Part shown: one piece after another, positions 31,820 to 40,213 of the stretch
How the letters are laid out: the number at the start of each line of letters is the position of its first letter
How positions within the stretch are numbered: the stretch's first letter is position 1
NCBI GenBank assembly: GCA_905214725.1
Contig: CAJMNH010000011.1
Span: 1 to 53,430, forward strand
Source of the DNA: an uncultured bacterium
GTDB taxonomy: Bacteria > Bacteroidota > Bacteroidia > Bacteroidales > Rikenellaceae
Reading direction: 5' to 3'
Length of the DNA stretch: 53,430 nucleotides
Made by a program: the position numbers and the translations under genes
The notes under the pieces: generated by a model
What the model was told of the DNA's origin: nothing
The model's database searches: none
Seen by the model: the letters and a program-made list of their open reading frames with translations, nothing else

Positions 31820-31891
31820 GCCGAAATAGCTCAGCGGTAGAGCACTTCACTCGTAATGAAGGGGTCCCGAGTTCAAATCTCGGTTTCGGCT
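31820..31891 (+). tRNA. tRNA-Thr (CGT anticodon)
   Basis: A 72-nt cloverleaf: acceptor arms gccgaaa (31820-31826) and tttcggc (31884-31890), D-stem gctc/gagc, anticodon stem cttca/tgaag around ctcgtaa (anticodon CGT, reads ACG), and T-arm ccgag-ttcaaat-ctcgg. The discriminator is T and the CCA end is not encoded. A strong terminator follows at 31931. Confidence 0.96.
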
Positions 31892-31930
31892 CGAAAATCC
31901 GAAAATGCCGCAAGGCAGGAGACGGAACGA

Positions 31931-31961
31931 AAAAGCCTTACATAATTTATGTAAGGCTTTT
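31931..31961. terminator. Bidirectional terminator between tRNA-Thr and gltB
   Basis: Perfect 14-bp arms (31931-31944 and 31948-31961) with a 3-nt loop. T-runs follow on both strands (tgttttt on plus; the gaaaaa side on minus), so it can end both the tRNA and the convergent gltB transcript. Confidence 0.85.
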
Positions 31962-32018
31962 GTTTTTAATCGCTCGACGAAGCCGCAACGTCTCTCCGCC
32001 GCAGTAGGTTGCGCGGAT

Positions 32019-35000
32019 TCATTCGGAACGCCGCTGTTCTTTTTCAAGATATCGTCGGTATTCGACCGGCGTCACTTTGATGAACTGGGGAACGTATTCA
32101 TGCCATGTGTCGAGCATCCGGCGTCCGATGACGCTGTTGGTGTGATTGACATGCGCAGCGATCAGCCGGTGGAGTTCGTTCCGGTCGGCGGCATTGTCCA
32201 GCAGGGTCAGCTCGACCATCTCCATATTGCAGTAGTAGTCGAAATTTCCCCGGGGGTTCCAGACGTAGGCGATGCCGCCGCTCATGCCGGCTGCGAAGTT
32301 GCGTCCGGTTTGCCCGAGTACGACCACGCGCCCTCCGGTCATGTATTCGCAACCGTGATCGCCGACGCCTTCGACGACGGCGGTGACGCCGCTGTTGCGC
32401 ACGCAGAAGCGTTCGCCGACGCGTCCGTTGATGTATGCCTCGCCGCTCGTTGCGCCGTAAAGCAGGGTGTTGCCGGCAATGACGTTGCCTTCGGCGGCAA
32501 AGCGCGATCCGGCCGGCGGTACGACAATGATGCGGCCGCCCGAAAGCCCTTTGCCGAGGTAGTCGTTGGCGTCGCCTTCGAGACGGAACGCGACGCCCGG
32601 GCACAGAAACGCCCCGAAACTCTGGCCGGCGGAGCCGCGAAACGTTATCGAAAGCGAGCCGGTCGGGATGCCTGCGCTGCCGCACGATCGGGTGATATAC
32701 CCGCTGAGCATCGTTCCGACGCTGCGATCCGTATTGGCGATCGGAAACGCCTGCGCGATCTTTTTTCCGTCGTTGAGGATCCGGTCTGCCAACGGCAGCA
32801 GCTGCCGGTCGAGAACTTCGTCCAGCGCGTGCTCTTGCGGCAGGCGGTAACGGATGTCGGCGTCGCCGGTAGTCTTGTGCAACAAGTGCCGCAGGTCGAG
32901 TCGCGAGGCGGGGCTTCCGGCCGGCATTTTGCGTTGGCGCAGCAGGTCGCTGCGGCCTATCAGGTCATCGAGGCATTTGTAGCCCAGCAGCGCCATGCGA
33001 CGGCGGATATCTTCGGCGAGCAGGCGGAAATAATTGACCAGATGATCGGCCGTGCCGGTGAAACGTTTGCGCAGTTCGGGATCCTGCGTCGCCACGCCCA
33101 TCGGGCAGGTATTGGTGTGGCATTTGCGCAGCATGCGGCACCCCAGCGCCACGAGCGCTGCGGTGCCGAATCCGTACTCTTCGGCCCCCAGCAGGGCGCT
33201 TACCAGCACGTCGTGGGCGCATTTCAATTGTCCGTCGGCTTGCAGACGTACGCGGCCGCGAAGCCGGTTGCCTACGAGCGTCTGCTGAATCTCCGCAAGT
33301 CCGATTTCGACCGGTACGCCGGCATATTTCATCGAATCGGCGGGACTGGCGCCCGTGCCGCCGTCGCATCCGCTTATCAGGATTTTGTCCGCCTTGGCTT
33401 TGGCCACTCCGGCGGCAATGGTTCCTACGCCGCTTTCGGCGACCAGTTTCACGCTGACGGAGGCTTCGGGATTGATGTTTTTCAGGTCGAAGATCAGTTG
33501 CGACAGGTCCTCGATCGAATAAATATCGTGGTGAGGCGGCGGCGAGATGAGCGTGATGCCGGGGATCGAGTGTCGGGTGCGGGCGATCATCTCGTCGACC
33601 TTGAAGCCGGGTAGCTGGCCCCCTTCGCCCGGCTTTGCGCCCTGTGCGACTTTGATCTGTATTTCGTCGGCGTTGACGAGGTATTCGGCGTCGACGCCGA
33701 AACGTCCCGAAGCTACCTGCTTCACCGCGCTGCGCAGCGACGTACCGTCCGGCAGCGGGGTGTTGCGGGCGGGGTCTTCGCCGCCTTCGCCGGTATTGCT
33801 CTGGCCTCCGATGCAGTTCATGGCTGCGGCGATCGTCTCGTGGACTTCGCGGCTGATTGCGCCGAACGACATGGCTTCGACGACGAATCGCCGCATGACG
33901 GCTTCGGCAGGCTCGACCTGTTCCAGCGGTATGGGCGCTCTGGGGCTTACGATCTCGATCGTATCGCGCAGGAACATCGGCGTGTCCGCATGTTCGGCGT
34001 GACGGGTGAATTCCGCGAACTTTTCGGGATCGCCCGACTGCGCCGCAGCTTGCAGCGAGAGCACCGTCGCCGGATTCCATCCGTGTAGTTCGCCGTCGCG
34101 GCGGTAGGCGTAACGGCCCGTATTTCCGAGCGGCTCGTCGGCGGAACCGGGGGCGAAGCCAAGCGCATGCATGGCTGACGCCTGCCGGGCCACGTCATCC
34201 AATCCGATGCCGCCGATCGACGAAATGCCTCCGCCCATGTAGCGATCGAGCAGTTTTTCGCTTACTCCGAGCGATTCGAACAGCGTTGCGCCCCGGTAAC
34301 TGCGGATGGTCGAAATGCCCATCTTCGACATGATTTTCAGCATGCCTTTGTCCACGGCCTTGATATAGTGCCGTTCTGCGGCTTCGAAGTCGAGTTGCAA
34401 AGCTCCCGATACGACCATCTCTTTTAGAATGGCGAAGGCCATGTAGGGGTTGATGCCGCTGGCTCCGTAGCCCATCAGCAGCGCGACGTGCATCATTTCG
34501 CACACCTCGCCGCTCTCGACGATCACGGCGATCTGCGAACGTTTGTGGCGCGATATCAGATAGTGATGCACGGCCGACATTGCCAGCAGCGAGGGGATGG
34601 CGGCGTGTGCGACATCGACTTTGCGATCGCTGAGGATTACATAGTTATATCCGTCGTCCACGGCTTTTTCCGCCTTGCGGCACAACCCGTCGAGCGCCTT
34701 TTCGAGCGCTTTCCCGTCGCCTCCCACCGGAAAAAGCATCGGCAGCGTGATCGTGCGGAAGCCTTTGTATTCGAGGTTGCGCAGAATATCCAGATCCCGA
34801 TCCGAAATGATCGGCGAGGACATCATCACCACTTTGCACAATTCCGGCGAGGGTTTCAGGATGTTTTTTCGGACGGCGCCGATATAGCTCGTCAGCGACA
34901 TGACCATCTCTTCACGGATGGAGTCCATCGGCGGATTGGTGACCTGAGCGAACAACTGGCGGAAGAAATCGAAGAAACGCTGCGGTTTTTGCGACAGTAC

Positions 35001-36500
35001 GGCTATCGGCGTGTCGTCGCCCATCGAGACCAGCGGTCCGGCCGAGGCCGTGGCCATCGGTTTGAGGATGCGGTCGATCTCCTCCCGATCGTAACCGAAC
35101 GTGCGCAGGAGCTGCGGGTAGTTGTCCACCTCGTGCGTTACGCTCCGGCCGCTGGTGATGTGTTTCAGGATAATGCGGTTGGCGTGCAACCACTCGTCGT
35201 AGGGGTGTTCAGCCGCCAGCTGGCGTTTGATTTCGTCGTCGAACAGAATCTGTCCCTGTTCGGTGTCGACCATCACGATTTTTCCCGGTTCCAGACGGCC
35301 TTTCGATTCGATGTCGGCGGCCGGAATATCCAGTACGCCCGTTTCGGAGGCGATGACCATCAATCCGTCGCGCGTGATGAGGTAACGCGCGGGCCGCAGA
35401 CCGTTGCGGTCGAGCATGCCGCCCGCATAGCGGCCGTCGGAGAAAATAATGGCTGCGGGGCCGTCCCACGGGGCCATGAAGATCGAGTGGTATTCGTAAA
35501 AACTCTTCAGCTTTTTCGAAAGCGGGTTCTTCTCGTTGAAGCTTTCGGGAACGAGCATCGCCAGCGCATGGGGCAGCGACATGCCTCCGCGCAGAAAAAA
35601 TTCGAGCGCATTGTCGAACGAGGCGCTGTCGCTCATCTCCGGCTGGATGATCGGACCGATGCCGCCGTCCGTGTTGCCGGCGAATTCGGGATGGAGCACC
35701 GCTTCGCGCGAACCCATCCAGAGCCGGTTGCCGCGGATGGTGTTGATCTCGCCGTTGTGTCCGATCAGGCGGAACGGCTGCGCGAGGCTCCATGTCGGGA
35801 AGGTATTGGTCGAAAACCGCGAGTGAACCAGCGCGATGGCGCTCGAAAAATAGGGGCTTTGCAGGTCGGTGAAATAGTGGCGCAGCTGGCGCGACGAAAG
35901 CATGCCCTTATAGACGATCGTGCGGGTCGAGAGGCTGGCGATGTAACAGCTCCGCTTGTCGCGGATGACCGATTCGGAGAGTCTGAATTCGATCCGTTTG
36001 CGGACGACGTAAAGCATCTCTTCGAGCCGTTGCTGGTCGTCGCAGCCGACGATGAAGAGTTGTCGGATATCGGGTTCCGTGGCCGCCGCGTCCGCGCCGA
36101 GTACCGAACTGTCGACGGGAACGTTGCGTGTGGCCGTCAGCCGGAGGCCCTGTTCGCTGACCACCTCCGTCACCAGCTGCATGAAAAGCCGCTGATCGTC
36201 GTCGTTGCGCGGCAGGAAGACCATCCCTACGCCGTAGCGGCCTTTTTCGGGAACGGGAATGCCGTTCAGCAGGATGAATTCATGGGGGATTTGTACCAGA
36301 ATGCCGGCTCCGTCGCCCGTTTTGTTGTCCGAACCCTCGGCGCCGCGGTGCGCCATGTGTTCCAGAATACACAGTCCCTGCTCGACGACCGAGTGGTATT
36401 TGTTTCCGTTGATATTGATGACCAGTCCGACGCCGCAGGCGTCATGCTCGTTCTCCGGACGGTACAGACCTCCGTTCGACATAAAATGTTCTCTATTCAT
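32019..36500 (-). CDS. gltB: Glutamate synthase large subunit GltB
   Basis: Ferredoxin- or NAD(P)H-linked enzyme making two glutamates from glutamine and 2-oxoglutarate. The 1493-residue protein has the class II amidotransferase domain starting at the nucleophile in EHDACGVGLV (Cys22), a central domain, the FMN/synthase domain with GCDGGTGASPADSMKYAG, the 3Fe-4S cysteines in GCRMLRKCHTNTCPMGVATQD near 1125-1145, and the C-terminal GXGXG beta-helix (GGRIIVVPPAGSR). ATG at 36500; the ATG at 36482 (MSNGGLYRP) is an equally good start and closer to family N-termini. No small subunit gltD is adjacent, so the electron-donor subunit is elsewhere or ferredoxin is used. It diverges from the glnK-amtB unit. 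Confidence 0.97.
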   Translation of the reverse strand: MNREHFMSNGGLYRPENEHDACGVGLVININGNKYHSVVEQGLCILEHMAHRGAEGSDNKTGDGAGILVQIPHEFILLNGIPVPEKGRYGVGMVFLPRNDDDQRLFMQLVTEVVSEQGLRLTATRNVPVDSSVLGADAAATEPDIRQLFIVGCDDQQRLEEMLYVVRKRIEFRLSESVIRDKRSCYIASLSTRTIVYKGMLSSRQLRHYFTDLQSPYFSSAIALVHSRFSTNTFPTWSLAQPFRLIGHNGEINTIRGNRLWMGSREAVLHPEFAGNTDGGIGPIIQPEMSDSASFDNALEFFLRGGMSLPHALAMLVPESFNEKNPLSKKLKSFYEYHSIFMAPWDGPAAIIFSDGRYAGGMLDRNGLRPARYLITRDGLMVIASETGVLDIPAADIESKGRLEPGKIVMVDTEQGQILFDDEIKRQLAAEHPYDEWLHANRIILKHITSGRSVTHEVDNYPQLLRTFGYDREEIDRILKPMATASAGPLVSMGDDTPIAVLSQKPQRFFDFFRQLFAQVTNPPMDSIREEMVMSLTSYIGAVRKNILKPSPELCKVVMMSSPIISDRDLDILRNLEYKGFRTITLPMLFPVGGDGKALEKALDGLCRKAEKAVDDGYNYVILSDRKVDVAHAAIPSLLAMSAVHHYLISRHKRSQIAVIVESGEVCEMMHVALLMGYGASGINPYMAFAILKEMVVSGALQLDFEAAERHYIKAVDKGMLKIMSKMGISTIRSYRGATLFESLGVSEKLLDRYMGGGISSIGGIGLDDVARQASAMHALGFAPGSADEPLGNTGRYAYRRDGELHGWNPATVLSLQAAAQSGDPEKFAEFTRHAEHADTPMFLRDTIEIVSPRAPIPLEQVEPAEAVMRRFVVEAMSFGAISREVHETIAAAMNCIGGQSNTGEGGEDPARNTPLPDGTSLRSAVKQVASGRFGVDAEYLVNADEIQIKVAQGAKPGEGGQLPGFKVDEMIARTRHSIPGITLISPPPHHDIYSIEDLSQLIFDLKNINPEASVSVKLVAESGVGTIAAGVAKAKADKILISGCDGGTGASPADSMKYAGVPVEIGLAEIQQTLVGNRLRGRVRLQADGQLKCAHDVLVSALLGAEEYGFGTAALVALGCRMLRKCHTNTCPMGVATQDPELRKRFTGTADHLVNYFRLLAEDIRRRMALLGYKCLDDLIGRSDLLRQRKMPAGSPASRLDLRHLLHKTTGDADIRYRLPQEHALDEVLDRQLLPLADRILNDGKKIAQAFPIANTDRSVGTMLSGYITRSCGSAGIPTGSLSITFRGSAGQSFGAFLCPGVAFRLEGDANDYLGKGLSGGRIIVVPPAGSRFAAEGNVIAGNTLLYGATSGEAYINGRVGERFCVRNSGVTAVVEGVGDHGCEYMTGGRVVVLGQTGRNFAAGMSGGIAYVWNPRGNFDYYCNMEMVELTLLDNAADRNELHRLIAAHVNHTNSVIGRRMLDTWHEYVPQFIKVTPVEYRRYLEKEQRRSE

Positions 36501-36523
36501 AAGGCAACCTAATCTAACCGCTA

Positions 36524-36531
36524 CAAAGATA
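36524..36531 (-). promoter_or_regulatory. -7 box of gltB
   Basis: Minus-strand TATCTTTG 24 bp upstream of the ATG at 36500. The -33 region has no exact TTTG. Confidence 0.5.
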
Positions 36532-36569
36532 ACGATTTCTGATAAAAACAGATAATTTTCCGTATTTAT

Positions 36570-36600
36570 TTTGAAATTATTTTAATAATATATATCTTTG
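36570..36600 (+). promoter_or_regulatory. Strong promoter of the glnK-amtB leader
   Basis: TTTG at 36570-36573, 19-nt spacer, TATCTTTG at 36593-36600: one of the two best matches (with the dnaB promoter) to the Bacteroidota consensus that I found in the window. The predicted start is near 36606. Confidence 0.75.
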
Positions 36601-36626
36601 CAACCGAGGCAAAACTGTAACGGGTC

Positions 36627-36704
36627 ATGCGAAACACCTACACGGATATACGCAGAAGTCGATGGTCGGTCACCATCGAATCCGCCGCCTCGCGACAGCG
36701 CTGA
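36627..36704 (+). CDS. Possible 25-residue leader peptide
   Basis: A short frame, ATG at 36627 to TGA at 36702-36704, ending four bases before the terminator arm. The peptide begins MRNTYTDIRRSRWSV and is rich in Arg (7 of 25). There is no clear Shine-Dalgarno site. Position just before a terminator is what a translation-coupled attenuator would need, but chance is a real possibility. Confidence 0.25.
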   Translation: MRNTYTDIRRSRWSVTIESAASRQR

Positions 36705-36707
36705 CAT

Positions 36708-36745
36708 AACGCCATAGGGAATTCACCCTATGGCGTTTTTCTTTT
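36708..36745 (+). terminator. Intrinsic terminator inside the glnK leader
   Basis: Perfect 12-bp arms (aacgccataggg 36708-36719; complement 36726-36737), 6-nt loop, then tttcttttc. It lies 88 bp upstream of the glnK ATG and no other promoter is obvious between them. Confidence 0.8.
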
Positions 36746-36832
36746 CGGACGTGCCGTGCAGTCCGGCGGTCGAGCGTTGCAACTTCGGAATTTCCTGATA
36801 ATTCCCAAACCCAATTCACATAAATTCTATCT

Positions 36833-37213
36833 ATGAAAAAAATCGAAGCTGTCATCCGTCGAACGAGGTTCGAGGAGACGAAAGAAGCCTTGCTGGAAAA
36901 CGGCGTGGAGTGGTTCTCCTATGTCGATGTCAGGGGCTCGGGCCATGCCCGCAACCGCAGGGTCTACCGCGGCGTAATGTATGAGACCGACATTATCGAA
37001 CGCATGATGCTGATCCTGATCGTCCGCGACGAACTGTGCGATAAGGCCATCGATACGATCATCCGTACGGCCCGCACGGGCGAGATCGGAGACGGACGCG
37101 TCTGGGTGTCCGATATCGACCACTATTACAGCATCCGTACGGGGCGCTGCGACGAGCTGATCAACCGGAAGCGTTCGCCGGGCGAAGCGGCGGAGACGGC
37201 GTCCGGCGAATAA
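36833..37213 (+). CDS. glnK: P-II family nitrogen regulator (GlnK-like, altered T-loop)
   Basis: A 126-residue P-II signal protein. P-II trimers bind ATP/ADP and 2-oxoglutarate and plug AmtB when nitrogen is plentiful. The fold is clear: MKKIEAVIRRTRFEETKEALLE at the start, the B-loop DTIIRTARTGEIGDGRV near 75-91, and a C-loop YSIRTG. The T-loop reads GSGHARNRRVYRGVMY: the YRG with the uridylylated Tyr is kept, but the loop looks one residue short and the Gln that normally helps bind 2-oxoglutarate (Q39 in GRQKG) is missing. A 15-residue acidic tail follows. Placement directly before amtB makes the partner almost certain; ligand response may be unusual. Confidence 0.9.
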   Translation: MKKIEAVIRRTRFEETKEALLENGVEWFSYVDVRGSGHARNRRVYRGVMYETDIIERMMLILIVRDELCDKAIDTIIRTARTGEIGDGRVWVSDIDHYYSIRTGRCDELINRKRSPGEAAETASGE

Positions 37214-37251
37214 AGAATAGACAGAAAAAAGTTAGGTTAAAATTTAAGGTT

Positions 37252-38499
37252 ATGGAACATACATTGGACACGATGGCCCGCATCGACGGGCTCGTTTCGG
37301 CCGTAGACACCGTTTGGGTGCTGCTGGCTGCGATCCTTATCTTCATGATGCAGATGGGATTTGCCTGCGTGGAGGCCGGTTTTACGCGGTCGAAAAATAC
37401 GGCAAACATTCTGATGAAAAACCTGCTCGACTTCAGCTTCGGGGCGCTGCTGTTCTGGCTGCTGGGATTCCGGCTGATGTTCGGCGCCGACGCGTTCGCC
37501 GGCCTGCTGGCCAATCCGTTCGAGCCGGGGGCGGCGATTCCCGCCAATATTCCGCAGACGGCGTTTCTTCTTTTCCAGACCATGTTCTGCGCAACGGCCG
37601 CCACGATCGTATCGGGCGCTATGGCCGAACGTACGCAGTTCAAGGCCTACTTCGTCTATTGCATCTTTATTTCGGCGTTCGTATACCCGTTGTCCGGTCA
37701 TTGGACGTGGGGCGGGGGCTGGCTCTCTTCGCTGGGATTTCATGACTTCGCCGGTTCGGCCGTCGTACACTCTGTGGGCGGCTGGCTGGCGCTCGTAGGA
37801 GCGGCGCTGGTAGGCCCGCGCATCGGAAAATACAAGGACGGCAAACCTCGTGCGATTCTGGGACACAATCTTACGATCGCGACGCTGGGCGTCTTCGTGC
37901 TCTGGATCGGCTGGTTCGGATTCAACCCCGGCAGTACGGTGGGCATAGCGACTCCCGAATTGCAGCAAACCGCTTCGTCGGTCTTTATGAATACCAATAT
38001 CGCAGCCGCCACAGGCGCACTCACCGCGTTGGCAGTCGCATGGTTTCGTTATGGAAAACCTTCGTTGTCGCTGTCGCTCAACGGCGTGCTGGCCGGATTG
38101 GTCGGCATCACCGCGGGCTGCGACGTCGTGACGCCCGCCGGCGCGGCGGCAATCGGCGTCCTTTGCGGCGCGGCGATGGTCTTTGCCGTGGATTTCTTCG
38201 ATGCGGCGGTGAAGGTCGACGACCCCGTAGGCGCGATTTCGGTACACGGGGTTTGCGGTTCGCTGGGAACTGTGCTGACCGGATTGTTCGCCGCCGAGGG
38301 AGGCTTGTTGTATGGCGGAGGGTGGCGGATGCTCGGCATTCAGTTCCTCGGCGCGACCGTCTATGCCGTATGGGCGGTCGTTTGCGGTTTCATCCTCTTT
38401 TCTGCCATTCGCCGCACGCTCGGTCTGCGTGTCGACCGCCGTGTCGAAGAGGATGGGCTCGATTACTACGAACACGGGGAGACGTCGTACAATGGCTGA
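37252..38499 (+). CDS. amtB: Ammonium transporter AmtB
   Basis: A trimeric ammonium channel, 415 residues with 11 expected membrane helices. Landmarks: QMGFACVEAGFTRSKNTANILMKNLLDF near 30-58, FATAATIVSGAMAERTQFKAY-like segment near 113, GHWTWGGGWLSSLGFHDFAGSAVVHSVGGW with the first pore His near 155-180, and ISVHGVCGSLGTVLTGLF with the second pore His near 325. There is no cleavable N-terminal signal peptide of the E. coli type; the first helix begins near residue 20. It follows glnK by 38 bp and ends before a GC-rich hairpin at 38526. Confidence 0.97.
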   Translation: MEHTLDTMARIDGLVSAVDTVWVLLAAILIFMMQMGFACVEAGFTRSKNTANILMKNLLDFSFGALLFWLLGFRLMFGADAFAGLLANPFEPGAAIPANIPQTAFLLFQTMFCATAATIVSGAMAERTQFKAYFVYCIFISAFVYPLSGHWTWGGGWLSSLGFHDFAGSAVVHSVGGWLALVGAALVGPRIGKYKDGKPRAILGHNLTIATLGVFVLWIGWFGFNPGSTVGIATPELQQTASSVFMNTNIAAATGALTALAVAWFRYGKPSLSLSLNGVLAGLVGITAGCDVVTPAGAAAIGVLCGAAMVFAVDFFDAAVKVDDPVGAISVHGVCGSLGTVLTGLFAAEGGLLYGGGWRMLGIQFLGATVYAVWAVVCGFILFSAIRRTLGLRVDRRVEEDGLDYYEHGETSYNG

Positions 38500-38525
38500 C
38501 CTTTTCCGATCGGGCAGTCAGAAGC

Positions 38526-38553
38526 AGGCGGGGGACCGGTCGATCCCCTGCCT
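38526..38553 (+). terminator. GC-rich hairpin after amtB
   Basis: Ten-base arms (38526-38535, 38544-38553) with one G-T pair and an 8-nt loop, 27 bp past the amtB stop. No T-run. Confidence 0.4.
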
Positions 38554-38666
38554 TGCCATGGCGTCGCGGTCTGCTGCACGCGACAGGGGCGGTGCGTTGT
38601 CGTTCCGGCCGGCGGTTTCGGGAATAATTTCATGCGGGCGGTGATCCGTATTCCGAATAGTTTTTT

Positions 38667-38674
38667 TATCTTTG
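38667..38674 (+). promoter_or_regulatory. -7 box before the LysE-type transporter gene
   Basis: TATCTTTG preceded by a T-run, 93 bp before the ATG at 38767; the -33 site is poor. The rest of 38554-38766 shows no gene. Confidence 0.45.
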
Positions 38675-38766
38675 TCGTCTAAAACCTGCCCGATGGTCGT
38701 GCATGGAGCGCCCGAACGAATGTGCTCCGTTGTTTGTTGCGGCCTTGGGTCTCAAAACCGCCGTTC

Positions 38767-39447
38767 ATGGGATTCGACGAGATAAAGAACATTCTCTATT
38801 TTCTGTTGCAGGGCGTGGGCGTGGGCATCGCGGCTTCGATCACCGTCGGCCCTGTCGCCGTACTTTGCATTCAGCGTACGCTGAGCAAGAGCCGCCGTTC
38901 GGGATTCGCATCGGGGCTGGGCGTAGCGTGCGCCGATACGCTCATGGCGATCTTCGCCATGCTCTTTTCGACGATTCTGCAACGTTCGATCGAGGCCAAT
39001 AAAATGATCCTCAGTGTGGTGAGCGGAATTATCGTGGTGATTGTGGGCGTTTACATCTTTCTGCAAAACCCCGTAACGCAGATTCGCCGCAACCGTGTGG
39101 GCAAGACGACGCTGTGGAAGGATTTCGCCTCGATGTTCGGCATCACGCTGACGAACTTCATCTATGTGATTCCCTATATCATGATCTTTTTCACGATGTT
39201 CAAGGTCTCGACGCTCGGTGTGACCGACGTGGGGAGCCTCTTCGGGGGATTACTCACGATCGCGGGATTCCTCGCGGGCGCCGTGACGTGGTGGTTCGCG
39301 CTGACCTTCCTGCTGAACCTGTTCCGGCATCGATTTCGTCCGCGCCACATGCTGACGATCAACCATGTGGCGGGAATCATCATCGCCGTGCTGGGCATCT
39401 ATACCATTCTGTCGAATTTCATCAATATCCTGCCCAATGTGCACTGA
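38767..39447 (+). CDS. LysE/RhtB-family amino-acid exporter-like protein
   Basis: A 226-residue inner-membrane protein with about six hydrophobic helices. The N-terminal GVGVGIAASITVGPVAVLCIQRTLSKSRRSGFASGLGVACADT (residues 15-57) is the LysE-family signature, including the GP in helix 1 and the G-x3-G-x4-D in helix 2. Substrates in the family are amino acids; the one here is unknown. I start at the ATG at 38767, since the 15 codons upstream read as non-family sequence. The end overlaps cmk by 11 bp, so cmk and ispH may be expressed from the same promoter. Confidence 0.82.
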   Translation: MGFDEIKNILYFLLQGVGVGIAASITVGPVAVLCIQRTLSKSRRSGFASGLGVACADTLMAIFAMLFSTILQRSIEANKMILSVVSGIIVVIVGVYIFLQNPVTQIRRNRVGKTTLWKDFASMFGITLTNFIYVIPYIMIFFTMFKVSTLGVTDVGSLFGGLLTIAGFLAGAVTWWFALTFLLNLFRHRFRPRHMLTINHVAGIIIAVLGIYTILSNFINILPNVH

Positions 39448-40153
39448 CCGAGATAGGGACAAGAAGATCGTCATTGCCATCGACGGTTTTTCGTCGTGCG
39501 GCAAATCGACCTTCGCCAAGGCCATCGCCCGCCGTCTGGGATATATCTTTATAGACACGGGGGCGATGTACCGCGCCGTGACGCTCTATGCGCTCGAACA
39601 CGGGGCCATCCGTTCGGGGATGGTCGACGAAGAGGCCGTCGTGAAGCTGCTGCCCGAAATCTGCATCGACTTCCGCTTCAATCCCGAGCGCGGAGCCAGC
39701 GACATTTATGTCAATGGAGACCGCGTCGAGGGGAAGATCCGCACGATCGAGGTGAGCAACTGCGTGAGCGCCGTCAGTTCGATTTGCGAAGTGCGCAGCA
39801 AACTGGTGGCCATGCAGCAACAGATGGGGCGCAAACGGGGCGTGGTGATGGACGGACGCGACATCGGCACGACGGTCTTCCCCGACGCCGAACTGAAAAT
39901 CTTCATGACCGCGCAGCCCTCGGTACGGGCGCAGCGCCGTTACGACGAATTGACCGCCAAGGGCGACGAGGTGTCGTATGAGGAGGTTTTACAAAATGTT
40001 CTTTCGCGCGACAAGGCCGACATGACGCGCGCGATCTCGCCGCTGCGCAAGGCCGACGACGCCGTCGTGCTCGACAACAGCTACCTGACCGTCGCGGAGC
40101 AGATGGAGTGGTTCGAGAAGGAGTTCCGCAGGGCTGTCGGCGGCGACCGGTAG
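39437..40153 (+). CDS. cmk: Cytidylate kinase
   Basis: Phosphorylates CMP and dCMP to the diphosphates. The 238-residue protein has the P-loop GFSSCGKST at 17-25, FIDTGAMYRAVTLYAL near 40 as the CMP-binding start, the insert domain of long bacterial Cmk, MDGRDIGTTVFPDAELK near 135, and the LID region RDKADMTRAISPLRKA near 195. ATG at 39437; the open frame extends 24 codons upstream within the previous gene without family similarity. It overlaps the LysE-type gene by 11 bp and is followed 60 bp later by ispH; the cmk-ispH order is common in bacteria. Confidence 0.96.
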   Translation: MCTDRDRDKKIVIAIDGFSSCGKSTFAKAIARRLGYIFIDTGAMYRAVTLYALEHGAIRSGMVDEEAVVKLLPEICIDFRFNPERGASDIYVNGDRVEGKIRTIEVSNCVSAVSSICEVRSKLVAMQQQMGRKRGVVMDGRDIGTTVFPDAELKIFMTAQPSVRAQRRYDELTAKGDEVSYEEVLQNVLSRDKADMTRAISPLRKADDAVVLDNSYLTVAEQMEWFEKEFRRAVGGDR

Positions 40154-40213
40154 CGAACCGGTGCCGGCCGGAGTGCGGCGCGGCGTTTTTTGTATTGAGC
40201 AATCGCTTTCATT

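Larger units (their letters stand above)
36606..36745 (+). ncRNA. Terminated leader RNA upstream of glnK
   Basis: From the predicted start near 36606 to the T-run at 36745 is about 140 nt ending in an intrinsic terminator. The RNA could close with gaggc (36606-36610) pairing with gcctc (36687-36691) around an internal hairpin gatggt/accatc (36661-36677). It contains a 25-codon frame (36627-36704). This could be an attenuation leader controlling glnK-amtB, or an independent small RNA. It does not match a riboswitch I know; the folding is by eye. Confidence 0.5.

Noticed and set aside
34488..36512. A 674-codon plus-strand open frame opposite gltB
   Set aside because: Same cause: absence of stops opposite a biased gene. 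The minus strand has complete GltB motifs.
36606..36745. glnK leader as a known riboswitch (glutamine, SAM, TPP, c-di-GMP)
   Set aside because: I could not find the conserved core sequences of these classes in it. It is kept as an unclassified leader.
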